A stretch of DNA of 64,000 nt from Lachnospiraceae bacterium (GTDB lineage Bacteria; Bacillota; Clostridia; Lachnospirales; Lachnospiraceae): NCBI GenBank assembly GCA_017618075.1, contig JAFZUY010000003.1, forward strand, positions 62,001-126,000, written 5' to 3'. Positions 46,336 to 56,100 of this stretch are shown piece after piece. Made by a program: the position numbers and the translations under genes. How positions within the stretch are numbered: position 1 is the first letter of the stretch; each line of letters begins with the position of its first letter. The notes under the pieces were generated by a model. It was not told where the DNA came from and did not search any database. It was given only the letters and a program-made list of their open reading frames with translations.

Positions 46336-46382
46336 GCACATTAAATTGTGGTGTGATAGAAAAATAACACATTATATAGTGT
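46336..46382 (+). promoter_or_regulatory. Paired NrdR-box-like sites upstream of pflB
   Basis: Two imperfect palindromes: GCACATTAAATTGTGG (46336-46351) and ACACATTATATAGTGT (46367-46382). Against the NrdR consensus ACACWATATATWGTGT I count 12/16 and 15/16. Their starts are 31 bases apart, the same as the pair before nrdD. An overlapping inverted repeat TGTGATA-N6-TAACACA (46352-46371) lies between them. NrdR binding is inferred. Confidence 0.55.
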
Positions 46383-46387
46383 ATAAA

Positions 46388-46416
46388 TGTTAAAAATGCA
46401 CTTGAATTTTTATAAT
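46388..46416 (+). promoter_or_regulatory. Possible promoter of pflB
   Basis: TATAAT at 46411-46416 with only TGTTAA 17 bases upstream (46388-46393). The -10 lies 44 bases after the start of the second box, similar to the 46 bases at nrdD. An alternative is TTGAAT (46403-46408), 16 bases, TTTAAT (46425-46430). Either leaves a leader of about 90-100 bases. Confidence 0.35.
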
Positions 46417-46523
46417 TAAAATGCTTTAATGAATTATGTCTGATAATCATATACTTTTATTACCCTAAAATTAACTGAACAAATTGTTTTTATAAAGAAT
46501 TTTTAAGAAAGTGGAGAAGTGCA

Positions 46524-48851
46524 ATGATTCCGCAGTGGAGAGATTTTAAAGGAAACAAATGGCAGACTGAAATTAACGTAAGAGATTTCATTCAGGAAAA
46601 TTACGTTCCTTACGATGGTGACGAGAGCTTCCTTGAGCCCGCAACCAAGAATACGCTTGCGTTATGGGACCAGGTAATGCAGCTTTCCAAAGAGGAAAGA
46701 GAAAAGGGCGGTGCAGTTAATATGGATACCAGAAACGTATCCATGATTATGTCGCATGAGCCCGGATATCTCGATAAAGAGAAAGAGCAGATTGTTGGTC
46801 TTCAGACTGACGAACCTTTTAAGAGACCTCTTCATCCTTTCGGCGGTATCAGAATGGCTGAGCAGGCGCTTTCCGATCACGGATATGAAATTGATCCCGA
46901 AGTAAAAGATTTCTTCACCTACTACAGAAAAACACACAATGCCGGATGTTTTGATGCATACACGACAGAGATGAGAGCCTGCCGTTCTTCACACATCATC
47001 ACAGGCCTTCCCGATGCATACGGCAGAGGACGTATTATCGGTGACTACAGACGTATTGCACTTTACGGAATAGATATTCTTATAGAAGATAAACTTCGCC
47101 AGAAACATACCTGTGGAAAGGTTATGAATGATGAAGTAATCAGAACCAGGGAAGAACTTACAGAGCAGGTAAGAGCGCTCGAGCTTATGAAAAAACTTGC
47201 GGAGTCCTACGGCTGTGATATTTCCCATCCCGCTACCAACGTAAAAGAAGCCATCCAGGCTATTTATTTCGGATATTTGTCAGCTATCAAGGAGCAGAAC
47301 GGTGCCGCAATGAGTGTCGGACGTACAACCACATTCCTTGATATCTATGCTTCAAGAGATCTTGCAAACGGTACATTCTCCGAACGTCAGATTCAGGAGA
47401 TGGTAGACCACTTCATTATGAAGCTTCGTATCGTTAAGTTTGCAAGAACTCCCAAGTATAACGAACTTTTCTCGGGCGACCCCATCTGGGCTACCGAATC
47501 CATCGGCGGCGTGGGTATCGACGGACGTCATATGGTTACAAAGATGTCTTACAGATATCTCCATACACTTGAGAATTTAGGACCGGCTCCCGAGCCCAAC
47601 CTTACAATTCTCTGGTCCAAGAGACTTCCTGAGCCTTTCAAGAAATACTGTGCTAAGATGTCTATTAAGACTTCTGCAATTCAGTATGAGAACGACGATT
47701 TAATGCGTGTAACAAAGGGCGATGATTATGCAATCGCATGTTGCGTGTCTTCAATGAAGCTCGGCAAAGAAATGCAGTTCTTCGGTGCGAGAGCAAACCT
47801 TGCCAAATGTCTTCTTTACTCACTTAACGGTGGTGTGGATGAGATTACCAAAAAGCAGGTAGGACCTATCGCCTTAAGAAGATATCAGGGTGATGTGCTT
47901 GATTATGATACAGTAATGGATTCCTTCACTTTTATGATGGAGTGGCTCGCAGGTATCTATGTAAATACGCTTAATATCATTCATTACATGCATGATAAAT
48001 ACAATTACGAACGTGCTCAGATGGCACTTCACGACAGAGACGTAACAAGAATCTTCGCTACAGGTATTGCAGGTCTTTCCGTAGTTACAGACTCGTTATC
48101 CGCTATCAAGTATGCCAAGGTTGAGCCCATCCGTGATGATGACGATATCATCGTTGATTTTAAGATCACGGGTGATTATCCCAAGTACGGTAATGATGAC
48201 GACCGTGTAGACTCGATTGCAAAAGAAATCGTTTCAAGTTTTATGAACATGGTTCGTTCACATCAGACATATCGTAACTCCGTACCTACCACATCGGTAC
48301 TTACGATTACATCCAATGTTGTATACGGCAAGAACACGGGTGCCACACCTGACGGACGTCCCAAGGGCGCTCCTTTCGCACCCGGTGCCAACCCCATGTA
48401 CGGCAGAGATTCATCCGGTGCCGTTGCATCACTCGCATCGGTTGCAAAACTTCCCTTCAAGGATGCACAGGACGGTATTTCAAATACATTCTCCATCATT
48501 CCTTCGGCACTCGGAAAGAGCGATGAAAACTTTACATACATTGACAAAGTAAATAAGGTTGTTGACGGAGACTGCATCAACGAAGAAGTTGATAAAGTGT
48601 ATGTTGCACCCGATGCAAGCGAATCACAGATTGAAAACCTTATTTCGCTTCTCGACGGCTATACAACCAAGGGTGGCCACCATCTGAATGTAAACGTGCT
48701 TAACCGCGAGACACTTCTTGATGCTATGGAGAATCCCGAAAAGTATCCTCAGCTTACAATTCGTGTATCAGGTTACGCAGTTAACTTCATTAAACTTACT
48801 AAAGAACAGCAGCTAGATGTTATTTCAAGAACTTTCCACGAATCGCTTTAA
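46524..48851 (+). CDS. pflB: Formate C-acetyltransferase (pyruvate formate-lyase)
   Basis: 775 residues. A glycyl-radical enzyme converting pyruvate and CoA to acetyl-CoA and formate, central to anaerobic fermentation. The active-site pair Cys406-Cys407 lies in [10 protein letters not shown] and the radical Gly750 in RVSGYAVNF near the C-terminus, both as in E. coli PflB. GTGGAG lies eight bases before the ATG. The gene is followed after three bases by two membrane-protein genes and then pflA, the activase, so the pfl pair is split but probably cotranscribed. Upstream are NrdR-box-like sites. Confidence 0.97.
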   Translation: MIPQWRDFKGNKWQTEINVRDFIQENYVPYDGDESFLEPATKNTLALWDQVMQLSKEEREKGGAVNMDTRNVSMIMSHEPGYLDKEKEQIVGLQTDEPFKRPLHPFGGIRMAEQALSDHGYEIDPEVKDFFTYYRKTHNAGCFDAYTTEMRACRSSHIITGLPDAYGRGRIIGDYRRIALYGIDILIEDKLRQKHTCGKVMNDEVIRTREELTEQVRALELMKKLAESYGCDISHPATNVKEAIQAIYFGYLSAIKEQNGAAMSVGRTTTFLDIYASRDLANGTFSERQIQEMVDHFIMKLRIVKFARTPKYNELFSGDPIWATESIGGVGIDGRHMVTKMSYRYLHTLENLGPAPEPNLTILWSKRLPEPFKKYCAKMSIKTSAIQYENDDLMRVTKGDDYAIACCVSSMKLGKEMQFFGARANLAKCLLYSLNGGVDEITKKQVGPIALRRYQGDVLDYDTVMDSFTFMMEWLAGIYVNTLNIIHYMHDKYNYERAQMALHDRDVTRIFATGIAGLSVVTDSLSAIKYAKVEPIRDDDDIIVDFKITGDYPKYGNDDDRVDSIAKEIVSSFMNMVRSHQTYRNSVPTTSVLTITSNVVYGKNTGATPDGRPKGAPFAPGANPMYGRDSSGAVASLASVAKLPFKDAQDGISNTFSIIPSALGKSDENFTYIDKVNKVVDGDCINEEVDKVYVAPDASESQIENLISLLDGYTTKGGHHLNVNVLNRETLLDAMENPEKYPQLTIRVSGYAVNFIKLTKEQQLDVISRTFHESL

Positions 48852-48854
48852 AGA

Positions 48855-50576
48855 ATGACTGAAAAAAAGAGAAAGTGTAAAACAATAATAAAAGACAATA
48901 TCGCATTCTGTATAATGGGTGTGATATTTGTTTTTTTGACCTTTGTTACAAGAACACTGACTGTCTTCCAAAATCTCACGTGGTCATTCGGATTTTTCTT
49001 AAAAGTTGTTCCCGTATCCCTGATAGCGGGAATTATTCTGGGCGTTGGTATTAATTTCGCAATAAAATTATTATTAGATAAAGGATTATTTAAGGCCGGG
49101 GCAGCAGATACCGATTCTGCAAAGGCCTCCAAATGTTTAGGGATATTCTTTGTATCCTTAGCTGTATTATTCCTTGCATATATTCCGTATTTTCTTGCAT
49201 ATTATCCCGGAATTCTAGCATACGATTCCTATATTCAGATAGGACAGATTTTCACCGAAGAATATAACGAACATCATCCGCTTTTTCATACGCTGATGAT
49301 TAAGGCTGCGCTCTTAGTGGGGCAGGGCCTTTTTAACAGTCTTAATGCCGGAATAGCGCTTTGTGTTTTAGCACAGATGCTCCTTCTTTCGGCAGTCTTT
49401 TCGTATGGTATTTTCTGCGTTTATAAAAGAGGATTTCGTATACTGTCCGTCGTAATATTAATCATCCTTGCGGTATTTCCTTTTAACGGTTTTATGGCAG
49501 TCAGCGTGACGAAGGATATTCCTTTTTCGATATTTTTCCTTCTGTCTGTGATTGCTTTGTCTGAACTTATTTTCTCCACGAAGAAAAACTGTATTCTTAA
49601 TTCAGTGCTGCTTTTTGTATCACTGATTTTGTGTGTGCTTTTCAGAAACAACGGCATTTACGCTTTCGGATTTGCGTTTGCGGTATGCCTGATTATTTTT
49701 ATCATAAAAATCATAAAAGAAAAGAAAGATAAAAAGAAAACATATATAAAAAAATACGGATTTGTTGCAGTCGGAATATTGGCTTCTTTTATGATTTCTA
49801 TTCTTGGTCTCTTTGTTATATCCAAATCGCTTAACGCCGTTCAGGGAGACAAAAGAGAGATGTTAAGCGTGCCCATCCAGCAGCTTGCCAGGACCTATGT
49901 TTATCATGCGGGTGCAGGTGTTAAGGCAGAAGACGACAATACAATGGATGAGGCCTCAAAGGCACTTATAAACGAATTTATAATAAATGACGGAGCAAAG
50001 CTTTACAGACAGGATATTTCCGATCCTGTAAAAAGAAATACCAACACATGGGTTGTGGTAAACAAGACTTCGGAATTTGCAAAAACCTATTTAAAATTAT
50101 TCATAAAATACCCCGGTGATTATATAAATGCATTTATCGCACAGAACGCGGGCTTTATCGATATCGGAGATGAATCACATGCGTATGTAAATGATCCCGA
50201 TGAAGTAAAAGGTCACGGATATGTTCAGACGAAGTGGGAAAATTCGCTTTATGAAAGAGGCTTTTTTGAGGCTCCGAAGTTACAGAAATTAAGAAGTCTC
50301 CTGGATGAATTTGCCGATAATAATGCATACTTAAAAATACCCGTTCTTAAATATATTTTTATTCCGGGAATTTATCTCTGGATTTATATTGTGGCGCTTA
50401 TTGTTTCTTTTAGAAGGAAAAACTTTGGAGCGGTTGCGATTATCGCACTGACAGCAGGTTATTATGCTACAATGTTTTTCGGACCTACGGTCCAGTTAAG
50501 ATATATTTTTCCCGTAATGATTACGGTACCGTTTTTGATTCTGATTATTACCGGAAAGAGTAAGGAAAATGAATAA
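48855..50576 (+). CDS. Polytopic membrane protein, DUF6020/GT-C-like
   Basis: 573 residues with about twelve hydrophobic segments. The region FLAYYPGILAYDSYIQIGQI followed by HHPLFHTLMI, and PFNGFMAVSVTKDIPFS, match the pattern of DUF6020 membrane proteins, which resemble GT-C glycosyltransferases; the Asp in AYDS in the first extracellular loop is the likely catalytic-type acid. It could transfer a sugar from a polyprenyl-phosphate donor outside the cell. The gene begins three bases after pflB with no clear RBS and overlaps the next by eight bases. Its position between pflB and pflA is unusual. The function is inferred. Confidence 0.65.
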   Translation: MTEKKRKCKTIIKDNIAFCIMGVIFVFLTFVTRTLTVFQNLTWSFGFFLKVVPVSLIAGIILGVGINFAIKLLLDKGLFKAGAADTDSAKASKCLGIFFVSLAVLFLAYIPYFLAYYPGILAYDSYIQIGQIFTEEYNEHHPLFHTLMIKAALLVGQGLFNSLNAGIALCVLAQMLLLSAVFSYGIFCVYKRGFRILSVVILIILAVFPFNGFMAVSVTKDIPFSIFFLLSVIALSELIFSTKKNCILNSVLLFVSLILCVLFRNNGIYAFGFAFAVCLIIFIIKIIKEKKDKKKTYIKKYGFVAVGILASFMISILGLFVISKSLNAVQGDKREMLSVPIQQLARTYVYHAGAGVKAEDDNTMDEASKALINEFIINDGAKLYRQDISDPVKRNTNTWVVVNKTSEFAKTYLKLFIKYPGDYINAFIAQNAGFIDIGDESHAYVNDPDEVKGHGYVQTKWENSLYERGFFEAPKLQKLRSLLDEFADNNAYLKIPVLKYIFIPGIYLWIYIVALIVSFRRKNFGAVAIIALTAGYYATMFFGPTVQLRYIFPVMITVPFLILIITGKSKENE

Positions 50577-52131
50577 GAAAAAGAAAGTTACAGTTCAATA
50601 TGTTTTTCTTGTAATTCTGTCGGCATTGTCGGTTCTTTTTTCCGGTTTGCTTTTAATTTCCGCGCTTTTAAAAACCGCAGTTGCAAACAATATGTCTGAA
50701 CAGAAAATGATTATTGAAGGGGAGAAAATAATTCCCGTAATTATTTCTCTCGTTGTTTTCTTTGCTCTTGGATATTTTCTTTTTCAGACGGTATCGGAGT
50801 GGCATATAGAAACGTTCTTCTTGTTGGTAATTGGTTTTCATGCAATAATGGGAACAGTACTTGTATTGTTCGGACGAAGTGCGCCCGGCGGAGATTCCGC
50901 CAGCGTTTACAATATGGCTTTGCAACTGTCCGAAAAGGATTTGTCTTTTATCGGCAATCCCGATTCGTATTTATCGTTTTATCCGCAGCAGATCGGGCTT
51001 ACCGTGCTTCTCGCAGGTATCATAAAAATAATTAAATTTATACCGTTTAATTTCTCACCGCACAATATGGTAAAGATTTTTTATGTCGCATTAAACTGCG
51101 TTACGATAACCTTCGGATATCTGACCGTAAAAGAAATATGGCGGAGCAAAAAAGTAGCTGCGGCATTTCTTTATCTCTCGATTTTTAACCTGCCTTTTAT
51201 CATGTATTCGTCTTTTATATACGGAGAGATACCATCCCTTGCCACAATGTCGGCAGCCGCTTATTTCTTATGCAGGCTTGAAAGAAAAAAAGGCGTTCCC
51301 GTGCTTAATATTGTTTTTTCGGCATTATTCACTGCGCTTTCCGTATTTGTCAGAAAGAACTCGTTAATCTTTATGATTGCTGCAGTTATCGTTCTTATCC
51401 TGCTCTTTATCGGAAAGCGAAATAAAGAGTATTTGATTACAGCCATAGTTGCTTTTATTGCGAGCGTATTGATTCTTCCCGCGACCTTACACTTTTATGA
51501 ACTGAAAGTGAACGGAGAAGTAGACGGCGGTGTAACAATGTATTCATATCTTGCCATGGGTATGCAGGATACTTCATCAAGAGGTCCCGGATGGTACAAC
51601 GCATTTAATTTCAACACCTACAAAAACACCGGAATGGATAAAAAAGAAACCAACAGAATCAGCAGCGAAGTCATAAAAGAGAGAATGGACTACTTTAAGG
51701 AAAACCCGAAAGAGTGCTTTTCTTTTTACAAGGATAAGTTCCTGACGCAGTGGACGGATCCGACTCTGGCTTCCTGCCAGGCAACATATAACGACTTCGG
51801 CGGAAGAGCCGAATTCATTCAGAAAATTTATGACGGTGATTACAATAAATATTATGTGTTTGTCTGCAACATGTTCCAGAATGTTATTTACATCGGAGTC
51901 TTTATCTGGAGTATTAATAACTTCAGAAAAATGGTTGCACCGGGCAAAAAGGATACTTTTGTATTAACATACATCGGAATCATTACGGTAATCGGCGGAT
52001 TTCTCTTCCATATGCTGTGGGAAGCAAACAGCCGTTACATATTCCCGTATGCAATGATGTTAATTTCCTATGCAGCATTCGGATACGGAAATCTCATGGA
52101 ACATAATATCTTAAATGATTATGATGATTAA
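50569..52131 (+). CDS. Polytopic membrane protein, GT-C (PMT/ArnT-like)
   Basis: 520 residues with about eleven hydrophobic segments. SAPGGDSASVYNMALQL in the first large loop and FYPQQIGLTVLL fit the GT-C glycosyltransferase layout (acidic loop after the first helices); an extracytoplasmic soluble part with YLAMGMQDTSSRGPGW lies near the middle. GT-C enzymes use polyprenyl-linked sugars. It overlaps DUF6020 by eight bases, so the two are translated together and may act as a pair. There is no link to formate metabolism in the sequence. The substrate is unknown. Confidence 0.65.
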   Translation: MNKKKKVTVQYVFLVILSALSVLFSGLLLISALLKTAVANNMSEQKMIIEGEKIIPVIISLVVFFALGYFLFQTVSEWHIETFFLLVIGFHAIMGTVLVLFGRSAPGGDSASVYNMALQLSEKDLSFIGNPDSYLSFYPQQIGLTVLLAGIIKIIKFIPFNFSPHNMVKIFYVALNCVTITFGYLTVKEIWRSKKVAAAFLYLSIFNLPFIMYSSFIYGEIPSLATMSAAAYFLCRLERKKGVPVLNIVFSALFTALSVFVRKNSLIFMIAAVIVLILLFIGKRNKEYLITAIVAFIASVLILPATLHFYELKVNGEVDGGVTMYSYLAMGMQDTSSRGPGWYNAFNFNTYKNTGMDKKETNRISSEVIKERMDYFKENPKECFSFYKDKFLTQWTDPTLASCQATYNDFGGRAEFIQKIYDGDYNKYYVFVCNMFQNVIYIGVFIWSINNFRKMVAPGKKDTFVLTYIGIITVIGGFLFHMLWEANSRYIFPYAMMLISYAAFGYGNLMEHNILNDYDD

Positions 52132-52146
52132 CAGGTGATTGCGTTT

Positions 52147-52887
52147 ATGACAGGTAGAATTCACTCAATCGAGACATTTGGCGCAGTTGACGGGCCCGGG
52201 TTAAGGTTCGTCGTGTTTTTTCAGGGCTGTCCCATGCGCTGTGCATACTGCCACAATCCCGACACCTGGGATGTAAACGGCGGCACGGAAATGACTGTCG
52301 ATGAGATATATAAAAAATTTGAGCGAAACAAAGCCTTTTACGAAAAGGGCGGTGTTACCGCATCGGGCGGTGAGCCGATGATGCAGATTGAATTTCTGAC
52401 GGAACTTTTTACGAGGTTTCATAATGAGGGCGTGCACACATGCCTTGACACTTCCGGAATAATGTTTACCGGAGAGAATGAAAAAACAGATAAACTGCTT
52501 GCGGTTACAGATCTGGTTATGCTTGATATTAAACGCTTTGACAGGGAAGGCCACAAAGAACTGACCGGTCACTACAATGACGGTATTCTTGCATTTGCAA
52601 AATACCTCTCAGAAAGGAATAAAAAAATGTGGGTTCGTTTCGTATGCGTTCCGGGCGAAACCGATGCTGACGATGAGTTAAAAGAGTACGGAAAGTTCCT
52701 CTCAAATCTTAAAACTCTCGAAGCTCTCGACGTTCTTCCGTATCACACTATGGGCGTAAAGAAGTATGAAGCACTTAATATTCCTTACAGGCTTGAAGGA
52801 TTAAAGCCTGCGACTTCGGAATATGCAAGCGACAAAAAAACGATTATTCTTTCGGCAATGAAAAATGAAAATACTCAAGAATTATAG
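52147..52887 (+). CDS. pflA: Pyruvate formate-lyase activating enzyme
   Basis: 246 residues from the ATG at 52147, with AGGTGAT seven bases upstream; the GTG at 52135 has no RBS and precedes the usual family start (MTGRIHSIETFGAVDGPG). A radical-SAM enzyme that abstracts hydrogen from the PflB glycine. The cluster-binding cysteines are Cys28, Cys32 and Cys35 (GCPMRCAYCHN); the SAM-binding glycines ASGGEPMMQ follow. Length is usual. It is third gene after pflB, 15 bases beyond the GT-C gene. Confidence 0.95.
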   Translation: MTGRIHSIETFGAVDGPGLRFVVFFQGCPMRCAYCHNPDTWDVNGGTEMTVDEIYKKFERNKAFYEKGGVTASGGEPMMQIEFLTELFTRFHNEGVHTCLDTSGIMFTGENEKTDKLLAVTDLVMLDIKRFDREGHKELTGHYNDGILAFAKYLSERNKKMWVRFVCVPGETDADDELKEYGKFLSNLKTLEALDVLPYHTMGVKKYEALNIPYRLEGLKPATSEYASDKKTIILSAMKNENTQEL

Positions 52888-52904
52888 GTGCTTTCTTTTA
52901 TGTT

Positions 52905-52933
52905 TTGTAAAAATGCTTCGAATGGAGTAATAT
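52905..52933 (+). promoter_or_regulatory. Promoter predicted to give a leaderless mRNA
   Basis: TTGTAA (52905-52910), 17 bases, TAATAT (52928-52933), then six bases to the ATG at 52940. The only SD-like bases (GGAG, 52924-52927) are upstream of the -10 and would not be in the mRNA. Confidence 0.5.
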
Positions 52934-52939
52934 AAAAGC

Positions 52940-53542
52940 ATGTACAGACATTTTTTTAAAAGACTGATAGATATAATATGCTCGTTCTTGGGAATTCTCT
53001 TTTTGGGATTTCCGATGCTTGTTATTGCGCTCATTATAAAGATTGAGGATCCGGGTCCTGCGCTTTTTAAACAAAAAAGAGTGGGCATCGGAAAGAAACA
53101 TTTTATGCTGCTTAAATTCAGAAGCATGAAGATGGATACTCCGCATGATGTTCCCACACATCTCCTGGAAAACCCCGATCAGTATATTTTAAAAAGCGGT
53201 AAGTTTTTAAGGAAATCGAGTCTCGATGAACTGCCGCAGCTCTTTAATATTTTCGCAGGGCAGATGAGTATAATCGGACCGCGTCCCGCACTCTGGAATC
53301 AGTATGATTTGATAGAAGAGAGAGACAAGTACGGTGCAAACGATGTGCTGCCGGGACTTACGGGCTGGGCGCAGATAAACGGACGTGACGAACTTGAGAT
53401 ACCGGTCAAGGCGAAGCTTGACGGAGAATATGTTGAAAAGCTTTCGTTCGGTTTTGACCTTAAATGCTTCTTTAAAACTATCGGAGCCGTATTCAAACAT
53501 GAAGGTGTCGTTGAAGGCGGAACCGGTGCAATGAACAAATAA
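52940..53542 (+). CDS. PglC-like monotopic sugar-1-phosphotransferase
   Basis: 200 residues, the minimal size of this family: a membrane re-entrant segment (about 9-33) and the catalytic domain with PGPALFKQKRVGIG, LLKFRSMKMDT, RKSSLDELPQLFNIFAGQMS, GPRPALW and LPGLTGWAQINGRD. The Asp-Glu pair in SSLDELPQ matches the catalytic acids of PglC. It attaches a sugar phosphate (often a diNAcBac or N-acetyl sugar) to undecaprenyl phosphate. It is the second initiating enzyme in the window and might start a different glycan, perhaps with the two GT-C proteins upstream. It may be leaderless. Confidence 0.9.
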   Translation: MYRHFFKRLIDIICSFLGILFLGFPMLVIALIIKIEDPGPALFKQKRVGIGKKHFMLLKFRSMKMDTPHDVPTHLLENPDQYILKSGKFLRKSSLDELPQLFNIFAGQMSIIGPRPALWNQYDLIEERDKYGANDVLPGLTGWAQINGRDELEIPVKAKLDGEYVEKLSFGFDLKCFFKTIGAVFKHEGVVEGGTGAMNK

Positions 53543-53570
53543 TTATTTCGAATTTAGGTAGTGTGGTAGA

Positions 53571-54074
53571 TTATTTTCTGCGGCGAAGGAAAAGAACTCT
53601 TATAAGCAGAAAAACAAGTATGGAAAATGATGCTCCCGCAAGATCGAGGAGTACATCCCAAACGCTTGAGTAGCGCCCGGTGAAATGCTGAATCGTTTCG
53701 TCGATACTTGCAACAAAGAGTGATAAAACAAAAGCGGTCGGATAAAGGCTTAAGAGTTTCTTTATCAGGCCTCTTTTTTTATCGTCATCAGGTAAACTTT
53801 TGTTAATTGTGATAAATATTACCAGTTCCAGTCCGAGAATTGCATACTCGATAAAGTGTGCGCTTTTTCTGATGACAACCTCGGGTATTGTGAAAGCTTC
53901 GTTGTTGCTTACGCTCTGAACTACGGCTTCAACGATTTCTTTTACGAAACTGCTTTCTTCGGTTGATATTTCCGGAGTCATAAAAGAATGCCCCCAGATG
54001 ATTAAAACTGTGAGCAGAATGACGAATGAGAGTATAAGTTTTATTGTTTTTTTAGTATTATCAGATTTATTCAT
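53571..54074 (-). CDS. VanZ-like membrane protein
   Basis: 167 residues with about four membrane segments. RKSAHFIEYAILG and ASIDETIQHFTGRYSSVWDV with LLDLAG are the VanZ family signature. VanZ proteins are associated with teicoplanin resistance in some vancomycin gene clusters and occur widely in Firmicutes in other settings; their molecular role is poorly known. It is the only gene on this strand here, converging with the PglC-like gene over a 28-base gap without a visible terminator. No strong RBS is seen before the ATG. Confidence 0.85.
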   Translation of the reverse strand: MNKSDNTKKTIKLILSFVILLTVLIIWGHSFMTPEISTEESSFVKEIVEAVVQSVSNNEAFTIPEVVIRKSAHFIEYAILGLELVIFITINKSLPDDDKKRGLIKKLLSLYPTAFVLSLFVASIDETIQHFTGRYSSVWDVLLDLAGASFSILVFLLIRVLFLRRRK

Positions 54075-54250
54075 TTTCCGGGTTTTAAAAGGTTATTTCT
54101 GCATAAAAACAGATGACATTTGCCTTACGGGCCTTGCATCAGACCGATTATACCATATATTTTTATCAGATACATCAAAATCACTTCCTTTTATTTGCGA
54201 TTTATAGTAAACTGTTTAATTGTGAGAAATATTGCAAAAGGAATATCACG

Positions 54251-56050
54251 ATGTATATTTTTAACGTAATTTCGCTTCTCGGCGGCCTCGCTCTTTTCCT
54301 CTACGGAATGCGTCTGATGGGAAACAGCTTAAAGGAAGGCCAGTCCGGAACTTTAAAGGTAATAATGACCAAGGTAACAGATAACCCGGTGAAGGCTTTT
54401 CTTCTCGGTGTGCTCGTAACCGCTGTTATTCAGTCATCTACCGCAACTATAGTAATTACCTCAGGTCTTGTTGCCGCAGGCATTATTTCCCTTAATCAGT
54501 CGCTCGGCATCATCGTCGGCGCAAACGTGGGAACCACCGTAACCGGTCAGATCATAAGACTCCTTGATGTAAACGGTGATTCTTTTATCTTAAGATTGTT
54601 CCAGCCGTCCACCTTAGCGCCCCTGGCGTTAATTCTCGGCATTATTTTCATAATGTTTATCAAATTCAAAAAATCAAACAATATCGGTAATATTGCCGTT
54701 GGTTTCGGTATTCTTTTTACCGGACTTCTTAACATGACGGCAGCCGTAAGCGGTTTAAAAGAGAGCGGAATAATCGATAAGCTCTTTTTAGGACTCGGAA
54801 ACCAGCCGGTTTTGGGATACATAGTAGGCGCGGGAGTTGCTTTTACACTCCAGTCCTCATCGGCAACAATCGGTATTTTGCAGGCAATTTCCATGGCAGG
54901 CGATATTCCGTTTAAAGTTGCCTATGTCATCATCGTCGGCGTTTATTTGGGCGACTGCGTAACAACCGCTATTGTCTGTTCAATCGGTGCAAAGACCGAT
55001 TCGAAGCGTGTCGGCCTTGTGAATATTATGTACAACCTGGCCAAAACACTGCTTGTAATTATTGTTGTATTTGTGATTCATAAGTTAGGACTTCTTAATA
55101 ATCTCTGGGATATGCGAATGACCTCGGGTACAATTGCCAATACCAATACGGTATTTAACCTGGCATGCGCGATTATCATGCTTCCCTTTATGAAGCTTCT
55201 CGGCAATTCCAGCCGCAAGATCATAAAAGACAAGGCAACCCCGGAAGGCAAGTACGACGACAAGATTGCAGGATTAAACCCTGTATTCTTCAATACTCCC
55301 GCCATTGCGTTCGGCGGATGTTATGACTGCCTCGATGCCATGATTCATGCGGCAAACGACAATATCGTAAAATCAATGGGTCTTGTCAGAAAGTTTGATG
55401 AAAAAGTATTCGAAGAATTAAATGAGGAAGAAGAAAACATAGACCATCTCACGGACTGTGTCGACACTTATCTTGTTAATCTCTCGCCTCATGTTAAGGA
55501 AGATATTCATGTTCGTATAATGACCGAATACCACAGGGTTGTTAAGGAATTCGAAAGACTCGGAGACCATGCGGTTAATATAGCGGAAGATGCCAAAGAA
55601 CTTTTTGATAACGATACCGCCTTCAGCGAACAGGCTTTAGGCGAGCTCGATATAGCTTTCGATCTTATGAAAAAGATATTAAATTACACGATTATCGGCT
55701 TCGAAAGAAGAGATATAGAGGCGGCTAAGCACATCGAACCGTTAGAGGAGGTAATGGACGATCTGACCAATACTCTTCACGACAACCATCTTGCAAGATT
55801 AAGAGAAGGCAACTGCTCCGTGCGTGCGGGTATTGTATTCCTTGATATTTTAGCCAATATGGAAAGAATTGCGGATATATGTTCTAACATAGGAATTGCC
55901 ATTATTGCACGAATCAAGCCCGAGACCGCAGAACTGGCACATACTTACACATCGTCGCTTCATCAGGGCGGAGACAGTGATTTTAACGAAGAATATATTG
56001 CTGCCCACAGCGAATACTTCGGAAGACTGTCGGGAGATATACCGGAATAA
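54251..56050 (+). CDS. Na+/phosphate symporter with PhoU-like domain
   Basis: 599 residues from the ATG at 54251, which has AAAAGGA eight bases upstream; the frame is open upstream to 54113 but that stretch is not membrane-protein-like. The N-terminal ~330 residues hold two Na/Pi cotransporter repeats with the QSSTATIVI (first) and QSSSATIGI (second) motifs that line the transport path. A PhoU-like helical domain (about 410-560; ERLGDHAVNIAED, ANMERIADICSNIG) follows. It imports phosphate with sodium; the PhoU part probably regulates it. No terminator follows before the purO gene. Confidence 0.93.
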   Translation: MYIFNVISLLGGLALFLYGMRLMGNSLKEGQSGTLKVIMTKVTDNPVKAFLLGVLVTAVIQSSTATIVITSGLVAAGIISLNQSLGIIVGANVGTTVTGQIIRLLDVNGDSFILRLFQPSTLAPLALILGIIFIMFIKFKKSNNIGNIAVGFGILFTGLLNMTAAVSGLKESGIIDKLFLGLGNQPVLGYIVGAGVAFTLQSSSATIGILQAISMAGDIPFKVAYVIIVGVYLGDCVTTAIVCSIGAKTDSKRVGLVNIMYNLAKTLLVIIVVFVIHKLGLLNNLWDMRMTSGTIANTNTVFNLACAIIMLPFMKLLGNSSRKIIKDKATPEGKYDDKIAGLNPVFFNTPAIAFGGCYDCLDAMIHAANDNIVKSMGLVRKFDEKVFEELNEEEENIDHLTDCVDTYLVNLSPHVKEDIHVRIMTEYHRVVKEFERLGDHAVNIAEDAKELFDNDTAFSEQALGELDIAFDLMKKILNYTIIGFERRDIEAAKHIEPLEEVMDDLTNTLHDNHLARLREGNCSVRAGIVFLDILANMERIADICSNIGIAIIARIKPETAELAHTYTSSLHQGGDSDFNEEYIAAHSEYFGRLSGDIPE

Positions 56051-56100
56051 AAAGATGTAAATAAAAATATATATAAAAGAATGAAAAGGAGCATAAGCGT

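Noticed and set aside
46352..46371. CRP/FNR- or Rex-like operator before pflB (TGTGATA-N6-TAACACA)
   Set aside because: Spacing does not fit CRP/FNR (TGTGA-N6-TCACA) or Rex (TTGTTAA-N4-TTAACAA); the halves are better explained as parts of two NrdR-like boxes. Kept only as a note.
52135..52146. GTG start for pflA
   Set aside because: No RBS; the ATG at 52147 has one and matches the usual family start.
54113..54250. N-terminal extension of the Na/Pi symporter
   Set aside because: No RBS at 54113, sequence unlike the family, and a good RBS precedes the ATG at 54251.
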